NCBI RefSeq assembly: GCF_002999335.1
Contig: NW_020312689.1
Location: forward strand, 124,001-188,000
Source of the DNA: Cyclospora cayetanensis
Lineage: Eukaryota; Apicomplexa; Conoidasida; Eucoccidiorida; Eimeriidae
Direction: 5' to 3'
DNA length: 64,000 bases
Shown: positions 23,543 through 34,740 of the stretch, in pieces
Position numbering within the stretch: position 1 is the first letter of the stretch
How the letters are laid out: the number at the start of each line of letters is the position of its first letter
Position numbers and translations under genes: made by a program
The notes under the pieces: generated by a model
Told to the model about the DNA's origin: nothing
The model's database searches: none
Seen by the model: the letters and a program-made list of their open reading frames with translations, nothing else

Positions 23543-24480
23543 ATGGAGGGGGAGTTCGCAGATGTGCTCGATGATGACGACCTGCGAGTAGGCTGGCCAC
23601 CTGCTGGTCGTCCAGAGCACCGTCCTGAGCTAATTCATGGAGCAGCCCCAGCTGTGTTCCACTGTGTCAAAAGTCCTCACACCATGAAGAGGAAACTGAG
23701 CGGCGGACAAAAAAAAACAAAAACCGGCAAAGTGCAGGAATGGACTAGCGCTTTCGGAAAAACCCATTGCTGGTGCCGGAAAAGGATGGGAGGAGGCTCA
23801 TGTGCATCTACTTAAGGCCCCAGAACAGGAGTCCTATTGAGTAAATGCTTCTATGAATCGTATCGGCTATTCGCTTGACAAACTGCATGAAATCGAGTGT
23901 GTAGACATACAACTTCAGGCGCTTTCCTACAAGATCCCATTCGCCCTGAGGACAAGCACAAAACGGAGTTCCGCACTCAAACACGGAAGCTCGAGCTTAC
24001 TTGTAAATTTATCCGCAGTGTGGACTTGTTAGTGCACGAGCTGTACTGCAGGGACAAGTTATTAGGGTTTTTTGCGAGCCTCTCAAGGAGGGAGGATGGC
24101 TGCCTAAATGGATGACGTCTTGATCTTCAGTCAAAACGTTCAAGAGCAGCTATAGCACTTACGACGTGGGGTTCGGCCGTCTTTGAACAATCACCGGTAT
24201 GTGAATGCATGCAAGTGCTTGCCTTTCATTGGAACAATGGTGTTTTGGGGATTCTGTGTTTCGGCTACAGAAAACGGGCCAAGTGCCAAAAATTGAAGCA
24301 ATCAAGTAGAGGCCTTGACGTAAGGTTATGTAAGCGTGCATCATATTAGCAAAATAGAAACCCTGAATCTGTTCCGGTCGCTGCTCCTTCGACTGAGCTA
24401 CTTGAGAAAACACATTTTATGGCCTGGAAAGAGAGGAGGGTGATGCAGCTTCAACAACGCTTATCGGCAACTGCCCAATT
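23543..24480 (+). pseudogene. reverse transcriptase relic of element A
   Basis: Across several frames the segments appear in the order of the Ty3/Gypsy RT domain: the pre-RT region EFADVLDDDD; PLLVPEKDGRRLM; the YPLPRIDELL-like NRIGYSLDKLHEIE; IRPEDKHKTEFRT; the catalytic Y-x-D-D region as MDDVLIFSQN; the thumb-like VNACKCLPFIGTMVFWGF; and the connection PVAAPSTELLEKTHF. Frameshifts separate them and several stops interrupt them. Frame changes occur near 23750, 23890 and 24100. Confidence 0.85.
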
Positions 24481-24730
24481 CAGATAGTCACTCCGCATTA
24501 ACAGCTATTGACGGTTGCAGAGCTGTTAGCGCAACTTTTTGTTCCAACAGGCGACGGGCTCTCCAGTGCATCAAATCACTTCCTGATGTTTTTGTTACAT
24601 CGCCAGAAACAAGCAGCGGTATGCAGTGAAAGAAAAGGGACTCTATGCGGTGTGGCGAGGCGCTGGAAAATTCCGTCAAACTGAGCGCATTTTAACTGTC
24701 AAGACTGACCATCACTATTAAATCTACCTT
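24480..24730 (+). pseudogene. RNase H-like relic of element A
   Basis: After the RT connection come short stretches matching the RNase H motif order: CYIARNKQRYAVKEKGLYAV, then AGKFRQ. This parallels the usual aYfSrkL...e.rYavrEkElLAvv...wR pattern. Stops interrupt it. The same block is present in element B on the minus strand. Confidence 0.7.
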
Positions 24731-25559
24731 ACGAAGACTTTTAGGTCTTGGATCACCCTAGTGGTGTTCGCTGACCATGATGCTTCCTGCAGGCCAACTT
24801 TTAACCTAGGTATACTAAGCGCATAGCCAACACGGTCGATGGCGCGTCCTGGCGACGGCCCAGATGTTTACTATTGTCCAGCATAATAAGTCTTGTCTGT
24901 GATCTTCTTGATAATTGTTCATCTCCAACGCATGCTCTGCCTGAGATGGCTACCCTCATCTATGGGTGTTGCTTAAAATGTCTCCAGATGATATTGTAAA
25001 TGTGTTCCCTCAGCTCAGACTTATGTCCAAGAGCTCTCGGACATCTTGCTTTCACAGTCTTTCTTCTGCCGACTAGGCTGCATCCACCAGCTGTGCTGCA
25101 CTCCAAGATTTCTGGGAGAGGCGCAGAGGCACCGGCGAGCTAGTGTGCATTTTAATTCTCTTCACACATTTTGCCTGTCTCCTAGTTTCCCTTAGCAGTA
25201 GCCTCATGCACTTCAGCGCGCCGACGACAGCGAGCCATCGCGCCCTCGCGGTTATACTGGTTTGGTTCTTCATTGTTGGCTTGTGTGTGTTTATTTTCTT
25301 TGCAGGTACCGCCTGCTACCCACTATCATCTTTTCAACTGCATTCGTATTGTGTTTCTGCCTGTCTAGGGGCTGTCTAGGGAGTAACTAGTGGCGAAAAT
25401 TCTTTTGCTGTCGTACTTACAGATAATGTTGTACATGTACGCAACACGAAAGCATCTTTTTCGAAATAGTGGGTAGCGAGAAGTAGCGGGCTACGTAGCA
25501 CACAAACACTTTCTACTGCCCTAGTTGTATCAAGCTACGAATGTTCGCGGAAGGCAACA

Positions 25560-25990
25560 ATTAGTTTCTCTGTTCATATACCATATTAATTGTAGAGTAG
25601 CGTTACCTCGGTACTATAATGACGCAGTGTTATGTGCCTGTGCGCCAGATGCTACGTGCAGCTAGCTGCAAATGCTCTAAATGCTTAGAGGAGGCAGCTA
25701 CGCGCGCCCTGGTCTCTCGTGTTCCAAGCTTTGAGAGGCGCTCGCAGAAAATGAGGTAGTTCTTTTGACGAGCACTTAGAAATTTATATGAAGTCTGAAT
25801 TCAGGCAGAAATGAAGTGTCTCCATACCGAGGCCTTTTGGGGAGCGCTTACATTGTGTCCTAATGTACTGAGCTCAAGCTACTCTGCAATCTATATGCTA
25901 TATGAGCAACCGACTTAGATAATCAATCGTCGACTTATTCTTATTCAACTGTAACTGGAGTAGTAGATAGTGGCAAAGTGTAGCTTTACC
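25560..25990 (+). repeat. 3' LTR-like repeat of element A (approximate)
   Basis: Shares blocks with 21.9-22.15 kb in direct orientation and with 32.74-33.22 kb in inverted orientation, for example GCAAATGCTCTAAATGCTTA near 25670 and GTAACTGGAGTAGTAGAT near 25950. Similarity to the element B copy fades near 25,990. Confidence 0.65.
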
Positions 25991-26493
25991 CGTTACACTG
26001 TTCCTGATTGGGTGTGCCAAGAACTTTGCTAGGGAGAACTATGATTTTAGCCAGCCCTGCGAGCTAAGTTGAATAGGCATGATTGCGTATGCACGACCAC
26101 GTGGAATGTCTGACGGTACACCTGGCTGCACTTACGTAAGTTGTGTTTTCCTCTCCTGCCCACAATCCGATGGCCTTAAAGCACCGGGGCGCACGCCGGA
26201 TGGGTGGTACCTGACTGCTTTTTGGCTGCAAATATAAATCTCTAATTTGAGCCGGCGGGGTCCCCGTTCAACAACATTGAAGCCCTAATCATAGGGAAGG
26301 TTACCCTGAAAACCCAAGCAAAATATTTCCATGAAGGAGTGATGCATACACACACAAGGCATTTGCTCATGAACTATCAGACTGCGGAGATCCGCTCTTG
26401 CAGGAGAAAATAGCAAGCCTTGCAGCCCTGAGGGCACATGCGTATATAACAAATTGAGTACATTGCTTTGCCCTCTTGGCTTCGGAGAATTAC

Positions 26494-27902
26494 ATGACGA
26501 AATTACCCTTCAGGGTAGATCATGCCCGTTTCGCAGTTGTGGTTGAAAAAAACATAGATTGGTGCTGTAAGATTAATTATGGACTAAAACTCAGATCGAA
26601 CAAATTCAGGATGGTGCGCTTTGTGCGCTTTGGGGTAGCACTGTGGCCAGCCATCACACAGCTTTTCGTGCGGCCTTCCGAGGAACCTTACAAGTAAGCG
26701 GCAAAGTTTTGCACGGCATTGAATAACAGCCTTCCTAGTGCAGACTAGCGAAAATTGGTATTTGTCTCAACTCCGGTCACAATAACTAACATTTTAACGA
26801 GTGTCAAAATGACTAAGGCTTGGCTCGCAAAAAAGCGCATTTCTTGTCCTATGTACTGTGGTCTGCTTTATATCGAGCCTTTTCTTGTCTTTCCGAGTGT
26901 GCACAGCTTTCTCTTTGTTAGACCTCTAGCGTGTTTGTGTCTCTCTGTGCCCCACCGTCTTCATTCCCGCATCATTTTCTCCCTGTCACACCATATCCTC
27001 ACCCTCTCACTCCCTGCACCCTCACGGTTGCGTATAACTCGGTAACACTTTACGTGTCAACGCGCTGTAGTATGTATATGCATTCCCTTAAGATGAAAGT
27101 TGGTCTCTCTCCCCTGCTGTTTTCTTCCTGTTACCTATTGTGTTCTGCCCTCCGTGTCGGAGCCAGTATCAGCAGCTGTTTCTTCCCTCCTCGGCCTAAA
27201 ATCTTGCATTGCCCCCCCTGTGGTAGCCCTTTTACAATCCCTCAACCACCGCCCAATTTCTAACAGCAGATCCACGAGGCCGCCTTTCTAGCCACTGCTG
27301 CAAACGCTGCGAAGCACAGTCTGCGCTCTTGGTTGCTCTTCAGAAATCAGTGAGCTTCGCGCAAGAAACCAAGCCCGATGCAGCTTACGTGTGCCACAGC
27401 AGCAGTTCGCTACTGTGACTCCCCGCGTTAGTGTGCATTTAAAAATCGTACGCCATATATCTCAGTTCCTCGCCCTAAGGGAATGTGGCTGAAAAGCGAA
27501 GCTAGGTCCTTCATGCACGACAACCTATATCCGCGCCGCTCTTTGAGCTACCTGTCAGCTTGATGCAGGCAGGAAAGGCGTGCAAAACGGACAAAGCCGC
27601 AAGCACGGTATAATACAGTGCAAACACGACATTTGAACAGTTACACAGGGAAATGAGTCGCAAAAAATAAAGTGTTTTTCGCTTCTGCCAAAGTGGCAGC
27701 AACATGTTTTGATTCCCAGCATCGCGGGGTATCTATGTATATATGTATGCCTGGGGTGTTGTGTCCACACAGCTCGGCCCAGTCTACGGCGTTTGCCGTC
27801 CTGAACAGCAGCGCTAAGACTTCTCAGAAAGGCGCGTCAGGCTCCCGCAAGGCTACAGCGGGTCCTAAAGGGAAAAGAAAAGAGCCATCCAATACTCATT
27901 AA
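26494..27902 (+). CDS. two-exon hypothetical protein, 109 aa (26494-26693, 27773-27902)
   Basis: Exon 1 starts at ATG 26494 (MTKLPFRVDHARFAVVVEKN) and ends at the donor AA|GTAAGC (26694). Exon 2 follows the acceptor CCACACAG (ending 27772). Both junctions are phase 2 and the total is exactly 110 codons ending in TAA. The first 65 residues alternate hydrophobic and basic residues (RSNKFRMVRFVRFGVALW) and look globular. The last 45 are Ser/Ala/Lys-rich and end in a basic tail (SRKATAGPKGKRKEP) that could be a nuclear localisation signal. I do not recognise the family. The intron is 1,079 bases. The gene lies entirely between the two inverted retroelement copies. Confidence 0.6.
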
Positions 27903-28489
27903 ACTTGCTGGAGAGGGCTCCCCCCACCCCCCCTCCTGCAGGAGCCGTGAGGGGCCCCCCTCCCCCTTCAGGCTGCGCACAGGCCACGCTGATGGTTGCC
28001 TCTTTTGTCAGGCACCCCACTGGTTAAGACCGCCATTTGGCACTCAACAACGGCAAAACAACACTAAAAACAAAAGCGCTCGAACCACCAAAACCGCACG
28101 GCAGAGGTTGCACGTCCCACACCCGTGTACAGATACACTTCAGTTACGTAAACTATTAGAAAAATTCAGCAAGGCGCAACAACAGACACAGCCAGTAGGG
28201 TCCCCCATCAACCCCCCATGCTGCCGCTGGTGCTGCCGCTGCCACAAAGGCGACAGCCCACGCTGCTGCAATTTTCGCCCGCTGCACGGCACACAGACAC
28301 TGAGACAGAAAAAACCGCGTCCAAGAGATAGAGACGTAGAGAACCCAAAACCATGTTCAAGATAATCTAAAAAAGGCAGTTTGACGGCTCTTCGGCGCAC
28401 TCGAACCAAGGATATCCCCTCTCATTCGCCTCCTTGCAGGCAAGTACCACACCATCAACAAATGACTCCAGAAAACAGGGATTTTTCCC
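27903..28489. other. convergent intergenic spacer at the composition boundary
   Basis: Lies between the 3' end of the 109-residue gene and the 3' end of the minus-strand zinc-finger gene. It contains a C-rich tract at about 27918-27970. No coding feature is supported. Confidence 0.5.
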
Positions 28490-31447
28490 CTACTCTGTTT
28501 CCACTGTTACATTAAACAGCTGAGGACCAGAAAACAGAATAGAACAAGGACTCTCCTCGCTTGTTTTGGAAATTCGACTGCGTTCAGGGGCCTCTAACGG
28601 CACCGGACGAGTTTCCCCTCCTCCGCGTGTAGCCTCTTCAGGCGTGAGGTGAGCCTCCGCTTCCGCTGCAGCCGCCGTCGCTCGAATGCCACCCCCGGAG
28701 CACCTAAGATGTGCGTCCAAGAGCTGCTGAGTCTGTTGCCGAGGCACCCCATCACCTCCGGCGCCCTGCACGTCCTGCTGCTGAGGCAGCAGCATGAGAC
28801 GCTCGCCGATAGGAGCGTCAGCAAAGGCAGTGTCTCCGGAAACCTCTGCTCTGGCAGCTGTATCGCGCTGCTGCTGTTGCTGCCGCTCCACTTCGCTGCT
28901 GCAGCCCCAACACACATCTGGCTGGTCCCAGATACACAAAAGCCCCTCATGATCCCATGAGGCATGCTGCTGCTGCTGCGGCAGGTGGGGGCCATACGCC
29001 AGCGCCTTCGTCTGCTGCTGCTGCTGCAAACGCGGATTCGCGTTTTCCGGGCTGAGGGCTGTCCTCTCGAATGTCATGCAGCAATCGTCGGCCAGTGGAT
29101 GCAGGCAGTGCTGCTCTTGCTGCTGCCAGAGACCGTCTTGCAGCTGCAAAGTCGCTGGCTGCTGCTGCTGCAAAAGGAGAGCGTCCCGAACAAGGAGGGG
29201 TTGCTGCTGAGAATCGATGTGCAGATCTTGCTGCAAAGGGCCGTGAGACAGGTGCTGGTGTTGCTCCTGCTGCGGAGGGTCCCACGGAAGCCGCTGACGC
29301 CGCGGCATCCACGGATACAGCTGCTGCTGCTGATAGTTCTGCTGCTGCTGCTGAAGTGAGCGCCGCCGATTTCCTCCTTGCAGCGCCTGTTGCGGGAGGT
29401 CCTTGTGGCTTGGCCTTCCCTGCCGTTGTGGCTGCACCAGAAACACTTGTTGCTGCTGCTGCTGACGCAGCTGCCGCTGGAAAGCTTTCGGCAGCTTCCG
29501 ATTCACCGCAGGAATGACTGCGGCAGCCTTGGTAACCGGCAGATGCCGCTGCGGAGACAGCCCCTTGCTCTGCGTTCCCACGGAGCGTCCCTGCTGCTGC
29601 TCCCAGCCAATGGCATTGTGCAGCTGCATTGGATAGTCCAGGCAGACACCCCCAGTTCCACAAGTCCACGCAGTCTCCACGGCGACGAAAGACGCAGGAG
29701 GCTCCGCAAGGTAGCTAGCCAAACCGTCCTGCTGCTGCCGTTGCTGCTCCGCGTCGGCTTGCTGCTGCAGACGGTCCGCGCGGGATGATGTTGTACCCGA
29801 AATTTCTTGCGGTGTCTGCTGCGTTTCCGAGGGCGACCGCTCTCTGACCACCATCCCCTCCTTCTCTTCACTCTCGACTGCAACAGTCGGCGCAGCTGCT
29901 GGTGCTCCCGAAAACGCGAAGGGGGAGAGGCAAGGGGCCGGCGAGGAAGTGCACGTGCTGTTGCTGCCGCTGCTGTTGCCGGAGGAGCTTCCCAAGCTGC
30001 TCCTGCTACTCACATCGCCATCAGGAGCTTCCGCGAAGGCACTCACGCCGGAGGAGGAGACAGCAGCAGCAGCTGCTGCTGCTGCTCCTCCTGCTGCTGC
30101 TGTCACAGGATCTGCCACGTCCTTCTTGGAAGCTACGCCGTTACTGGCTGTCACTGCGAGACCGCGCATCTCCTCGGGTCCGTGCTGCATGCAGCGCAGA
30201 CGAATCAAAGAAAGCAACTCAGTACCAAAAGCGTCCACTCCAGTGTCTGTGTGGCTGTGCTAAAAGGGGCCTTTTCCTCTCTTTCTCTCTCTCGAAGCCA
30301 GTCTGTTGCACGAGCAGCAGGGAGGGCTGCAAACTTACCGCATGCCGACAAAGGTTCCCGACGGCACACCGCCCCAGTTGCCACTTCACGCAGAGAGCCG
30401 TCTTGTACACTTCCCTGAAGCAAGCAGGCAGGAGCGCATGCAGAAGCAATGGCACTACCAGGAATAGCCTTGACCCTTGACGCCTGGCGGGGGTGCCCAC
30501 AGATGCAGCAGGCAGCAGCAGCAGCTGCTGCCGCCTCTGCAGACGTCCAAGCAGGCAGGCGTCGTCATCTTGCAGAAGAGTAAAAACAGCCCGCAGCTGC
30601 ACCCTACGCCTACCCCGTAGCTCTAAGTTCCTGAGGCTGATGAGCGTAAGAGCAGTCTCGATTCACGCATCTCCCCAGTTGCTTAAGTCGTGGACAGAGA
30701 GAGGTTCTCCTCAAGTCTGGGGTTGCTCTCAACTCCATCGCATTATGAGCAAACTGACAACTCGTTCCCCTATCGCAGCGGCCGCGCGAGAACCAAGGAC
30801 ACATCTTTGTCTGAAAACAAAACAGAAACAACCCTGGAGATTCTACTCGAGAAGAAGACTCTGCGAGACACTGACCGCGACACCTGCAGCAATTTGAAAC
30901 CCTTCCCAAGGCACTATACACACAGCCCCTGAATGCAATAAGCCCAGTGGTAAAAGAGGAAGGAAACACGGCTGCGACCAACACCAGCGCTCCGATGGGG
31001 TTGCTCCAACAACAGGAGGCGCACCTTGTAGAACTGCTGCTTCCGCTGCAGCAAAGACGACGTCTTCGCGGCAAGACTGGGAGGCCTCAAAGCAGTCTGT
31101 GGAGGACCTTGAACCCCCTGACTCCTCTGCAACAGCTCAAGGGGCCGCTGGGAATCCTGCTGGGCTGGAAAGTGTAGGAAAGAGGCAGCAGAGACGGTGG
31201 GCATCTTCTCACTCTTCACAAAACTCTGTTCTGATCCGATGCCAGAGCCCGCCCCGGAAGACTCCTCCTGCCACTGCTGTTGCGGCATCTCCTGCATTCT
31301 GTCCTTCGTTGGGGAGCTCTCAAGCCGCTGAGTCAAGTGTGCATCCTTCACGTGGCGGCGGGAGGGCACGGTGCTGCTGTTGCTACTGAAGCAGCTGCTA
31401 TTTGTGGACGCCAGGGCCGTCATTGGGAACAGAGCTGCTGCTGTCAT
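28490..31447 (-). CDS. CCCH zinc-finger protein with three fingers, Gln-rich, about 821 aa
   Basis: Four exons: 31447-31025, 30810-30614, 30414-30339 and 30259-28490. Junction phases are 0, 2 and 0, and the total is 822 codons including TAG. Finger 1 starts with Tyr-Lys at the end of exon 1 and continues TKMCPWFSRGRCDRGTSC then QFAH (C-x7-C-x5-C-x3-H, about residues 145-163). Finger 2 is CPRLKQLGRCVNRDCSYAH (C-x8-C-x4-C-x3-H, 180-198). Finger 3 is CVKWQLGRCAVGNLCRHAH (C-x7-C-x5-C-x3-H, 215-233), with its last His encoded by exon 4. ELRAT repeats in both linkers. Such fingers usually bind single-stranded RNA. The C-terminal 590 residues are rich in Gln, Ala and Ser, with poly-Gln runs from CAG triplets. 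The ATG at 31447 (MTAAALFPMTALAS) is provisional. A role in mRNA stability or translation is inferred from the family only. Confidence 0.88.
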
Positions 31448-32740
31448 TGCACAAAGTGCAGTGCTCGCTGGGTTGCGCTGTTGCCGTGCTGCCTACACAC
31501 TGTGGAAGGTATTCAGGCGGACGGCCAGATCGAGATGGGCAGTCGCGGTGCAAAACGTTAAAACCAAGTACCACCGCCCTCTAAGAAAGAAGGAAAAAGC
31601 ATACAGAGCCCCACTAAATGTGGAATGAGACTCCTGGGGACGCTGCACGCGGCGAGGTCAGTGGCCGATGTCTGCCCTGAAGGGCCCACAAAAGTCCACG
31701 TATGCGAACGATGGGGGGTTCGCACGCAGAGGGAGACCTTTTAAAATTGATTTTTGAGAGACGGCAGCCAAAAAAGGCGCAGAGGACGTGCTTTGTTGCT
31801 GTTGCGGCCCGGTAACGCGGCAGTGCCTCAGGGAAACGGAAGAGGGCGCCTCCTTCCATAAGGTCAGACTGGAGTAGCTACCGCTTACGTGCTATACAAA
31901 TAGCATTCCTGGAAGCTGAGAATAGCAGTGCACGCAAAAAAGGATTTAAAAAAGACCAAATATAGCAGAGTACCGAGCACCTGTGGGGCTGCATAAGGGC
32001 CACCGCGGGAACCGGTCGGTAGTGGCTGCCATGCGACTTGAGTGAGCCAAAAGAAGATGCCAAGGAAAGAGAGCAGTTCTGTGAGGCCCGCGAAAAATTA
32101 AAGCACCACAAAATTCAAAAACGGAGAGGAAGCAGGGGCCCCCTCTCCCTCCTCTTGCACTCCCAGCCCCACAGCCCCGCACAGAGTGGCGCTGGGCCCG
32201 AGGGCAAAAGCATGAGCCGGCACACTACAGCTGGAAGCTCGGGAATAATTCGCTTTCAGTGTGTTTGTTTCCTTTCAGATTAAGTTTCATTATTTACACG
32301 CCTTCTTTCGCCTCGTGGGGCGCACCAAGGCTTAGCTACTGCTGCTGTCCAGAGCCACACAAACATGGACCCCACGGAGTTTGCCCCTATATCCAGAAGG
32401 GAGGCACTGAGTACTTTCACACAACTCAATAGGTTCTTGACCTACCGCGAATAGACACGTCCATCCGCACCTCTGTATCTCCTTTTTGGCCACACCATTA
32501 AGCACTGAATAGGGAGGCGATGTGATGGGCATCACCCCCGAAGATACGCGCTTTCACAAGGTTCTGCCTCGGCATCGTCCTTCAAACGCCCCACTACAGC
32601 CTCGGGAAGGTCGGTTATGCCACAGACACATCTATGATATCAACTTGTTCCACAACGAACAGGTGAAGATCATGGTTAGGCGACTCGTCGCGGATTCACA
32701 CACATACGCCAACAACTCAAGGTGATCGATCAAATGCGGC
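31448..32740. other. upstream of the zinc-finger gene; no supported gene
   Basis: Short frames only. It contains the 5' region of the minus-strand CCCH gene. A 67-codon plus-strand frame at 32522-32725 abuts element B but has no recognised domain. Confidence 0.45.
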
Positions 32741-32744
32741 GAGC

Positions 32745-33225
32745 AAAACTACACTCTGTCCCAATCTACTACTCCAGCTACACTTAATTAAGAGTAATCA
32801 AAAGAAAGCCTGCTTGGTTTGACTGTTCGTGCATCCTGATAGTTACAGAGTAGCGTTAGCTCAGTACATTGACGGGCAGCCTTTACCGCTACACACAAGC
32901 CCTCTGCGCATAAAAGACACTCCACACATGGCTGAAATACTGAACTTTATCGATAGTTACTAACTCTTTGTGAAACGAACTCTCTTCGTCCCCTGCCAAC
33001 GCCCTTCAAGGCTCAGAACACGAGAGGGGGGATAACCATCGTGCGCGTAGCCACATCCTCTAAGCATTCCGAGCACTTGCAGCTAGATGCACGTAGCATC
33101 TACCATATACACAAACAGCACTGCGTCTTTCAACATTGAGCTAAGGCTACCCTGCAATTAATATGGTATATGGACAGAGAAACTAATTGTTGCCTTCCGC
33201 GAACATTCATAGCTTGATACAACTA
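32745..33225 (-). repeat. 3' LTR-like repeat of element B (approximate)
   Basis: Inverted copy of 25.56-25.99 kb. Matching blocks include GTTCGCGGAAGGCAACAATT (minus strand near 33215) and TATACCATATTAATTG. Similarity continues into the adjacent internal region (33225-33680 against 25080-25555). Termini were not resolved. Confidence 0.65.
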
Positions 33226-34489
33226 GCGCAGTAGAAAGTGTTTGTGTGCTACGTAGCCCGCTACTTCTCACTGCTCACTATTCCAAAATAGATGCTTTCG
33301 CGCTGCGTACATGTACAACATTAACTGTGAGTACGACAGCAAAGGAATTTCCGCCCACTAGTTACTCCCCTGACAGGCAGAAACACAATACGAGTGCAGT
33401 TGAAAAGGCGAAAGTGGGAAGCAGGCGATACCTGCAAAAAAATAAACACATACAAGCCAACAATGAAGGACCAAACCAGTATAACCGCGGGGGCGCGATG
33501 GCTCGCTGTCGTCGGCGCGCTGAAGTGCATGAGGCTACTGCTAAGGGAAACTAGGAGACAGGCAAAATGTGTGAAGAGAATAAAAATGCAAGCTAGCTTT
33601 CCGGTGCCTCTGCGCCTCTCCCAACAATCTTGGTGTGAATGCACAGTTGTCCGAGCCCTGAAAAGTCTTCGTGAGGTAGATTTAATAGTGACGGTCAGTG
33701 CTGATAGTTAAATGACGCCCATTTAAAACTGACGGAATCTTCCAGCGTCTTTCCACACCGCAAAGACTGCCTTTCATCGCACTGCATACCGCTGCTTGTT
33801 TTTGGCAAAGTAACAAAAGTATCAAGCGGTAATATGATGTATCTTCGAGCCCCTAGCCTATTGGGAAAGATTATCGCCCATAGCCTTGGCACCACCAATA
33901 GCTTTTAATAAGGAGTGAGTATCTGGATTGGGCAGTTCTCCAGACCATGAAATGTGTTTTCTCAAGTAGATCAGTCAAAGGAGCAGCGACCGGAGTAAAT
34001 ATACGAGTTCAATTTCGGCGATATGGTGCAAGCTGACGTAGCTTTCCAGACTTTTTAATGGTGCGTACACGTCAAGGCCACAACTTGATTGCTTCACTTT
34101 TGGCACATCGGCTCAATTGAAGCTACTATGTTCACATCCTCTTGCAGGCCGGTCTCTGCCGCCTACACGGGCGTTCTGCCACCCTCAACCTCCGTCTTTG
34201 GAAGGGTTTTCCAGCCCGCTATCAAGCAAACTGCGAATATTGAATTCCGGGATGAATTGACAGAAGCCAAATCTGTGGTAGAGACACGTTGATCCTGCGT
34301 CCATCTTCAGCTAGTACATGAGCGGGAAACATTTGCAACGAACTATGCGGTGATAGCAACTATAACGCTTTTATCAGGGTCTCCGTATGAGAACTTTTAG
34401 CTTTGGATGTTTTTCAAACGCAAAACTGGTAGAACGTTATTACTTATATCTCGATGGAGCTTTTTCTTTTACCTGACGACGTTCCTTGG

Positions 34490-34700
34490 GCTTTCCCACA
34501 TGAGGGGAGCGAGCTAGCTAGGCTGCGCGTACCTGAATCCTCTAAACATTTCGAGTGTATGCAGCTAGTTACACATGGCATTTAACGCACACATACATAA
34601 CATTACGATTTCTCGTATCGACTTCACGGTACTCCGCACTAGAGAATGATGCACGAACATATCAATCAATGTGTTTGTTCCTCTCTAATTCTTAGTTAAG
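34490..34700 (-). repeat. 5' LTR-like repeat of element B (approximate)
   Basis: The minus strand contains AACTAGCTGCATACACTCGA followed by AATGTTTAGAGG, matching the LTR-like blocks of element A and the 3' repeat of B. More diverged than the 3' copy; boundaries are approximate. Confidence 0.5.
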
Positions 34701-34740
34701 AATAACAAGTGTAGTAGAAAATGCTGATTTGTAGCGTGAA

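Larger units (their letters stand above)
21870..25990 (+). mobile_element. decayed Ty3/Gypsy-type LTR retrotransposon (element A)
   Basis: The order of relics is LTR-like repeat, gag, protease, reverse transcriptase, RNase H, LTR-like repeat, all on the plus strand. The protein matches are broken by frameshifts and stops but run in the order of Metaviridae Pol. A gag-like segment near 22.65-22.84 kb includes LRKLKQGSLPIDRYAEK. A protease-like segment near 23.2 kb includes HHDVSLGMPW. RT segments at 23.54-24.4 kb include EFADVLDDDD, NPLLVPEKDGRRLMC, IRPEDKHKTEFRT and the catalytic-box-like MDDVLIFSQN. RNase H traces follow at about 24.55-24.7 kb. No intact integrase could be read. The ends are approximate: they were set by similarity between the two LTR-like repeats and to element B, and no target duplication was identified. 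The element cannot encode functional proteins as it stands. Confidence 0.85.
32745..34740 (-). mobile_element. internally deleted Ty3/Gypsy-type element (element B), inverted relative to A
   Basis: Read on the minus strand from about 34.74 to 32.75 kb, it matches element A. An LTR-like block lies near 34.5-34.6 kb. A leader segment (34320-34105) parallels 22205-22440 of A. Then, without a gap, the RT connection and RNase H segment (34100-33700) parallels 24280-24690 of A, followed by the 3' part and LTR-like repeat. Readable peptides include TPVAAPLTDLLEKTHFMVW and FAKNKQRYAVR. Gag, protease and most of RT are missing: the stretch equivalent to A 22440-24275 is absent, with the junction near 34,100. 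It is non-functional. Confidence 0.82.

Noticed and set aside
28947..30418. Several long frames opposite or beside the zinc-finger gene, rich in Leu, Ala or Cys
   Set aside because: They are other-frame readings of CAG/CTG triplet runs in the minus-strand exon, with no splice structure of their own.
32522..32725. 67-codon plus-strand frame next to element B
   Set aside because: No match to a family and no consistent splice partner.
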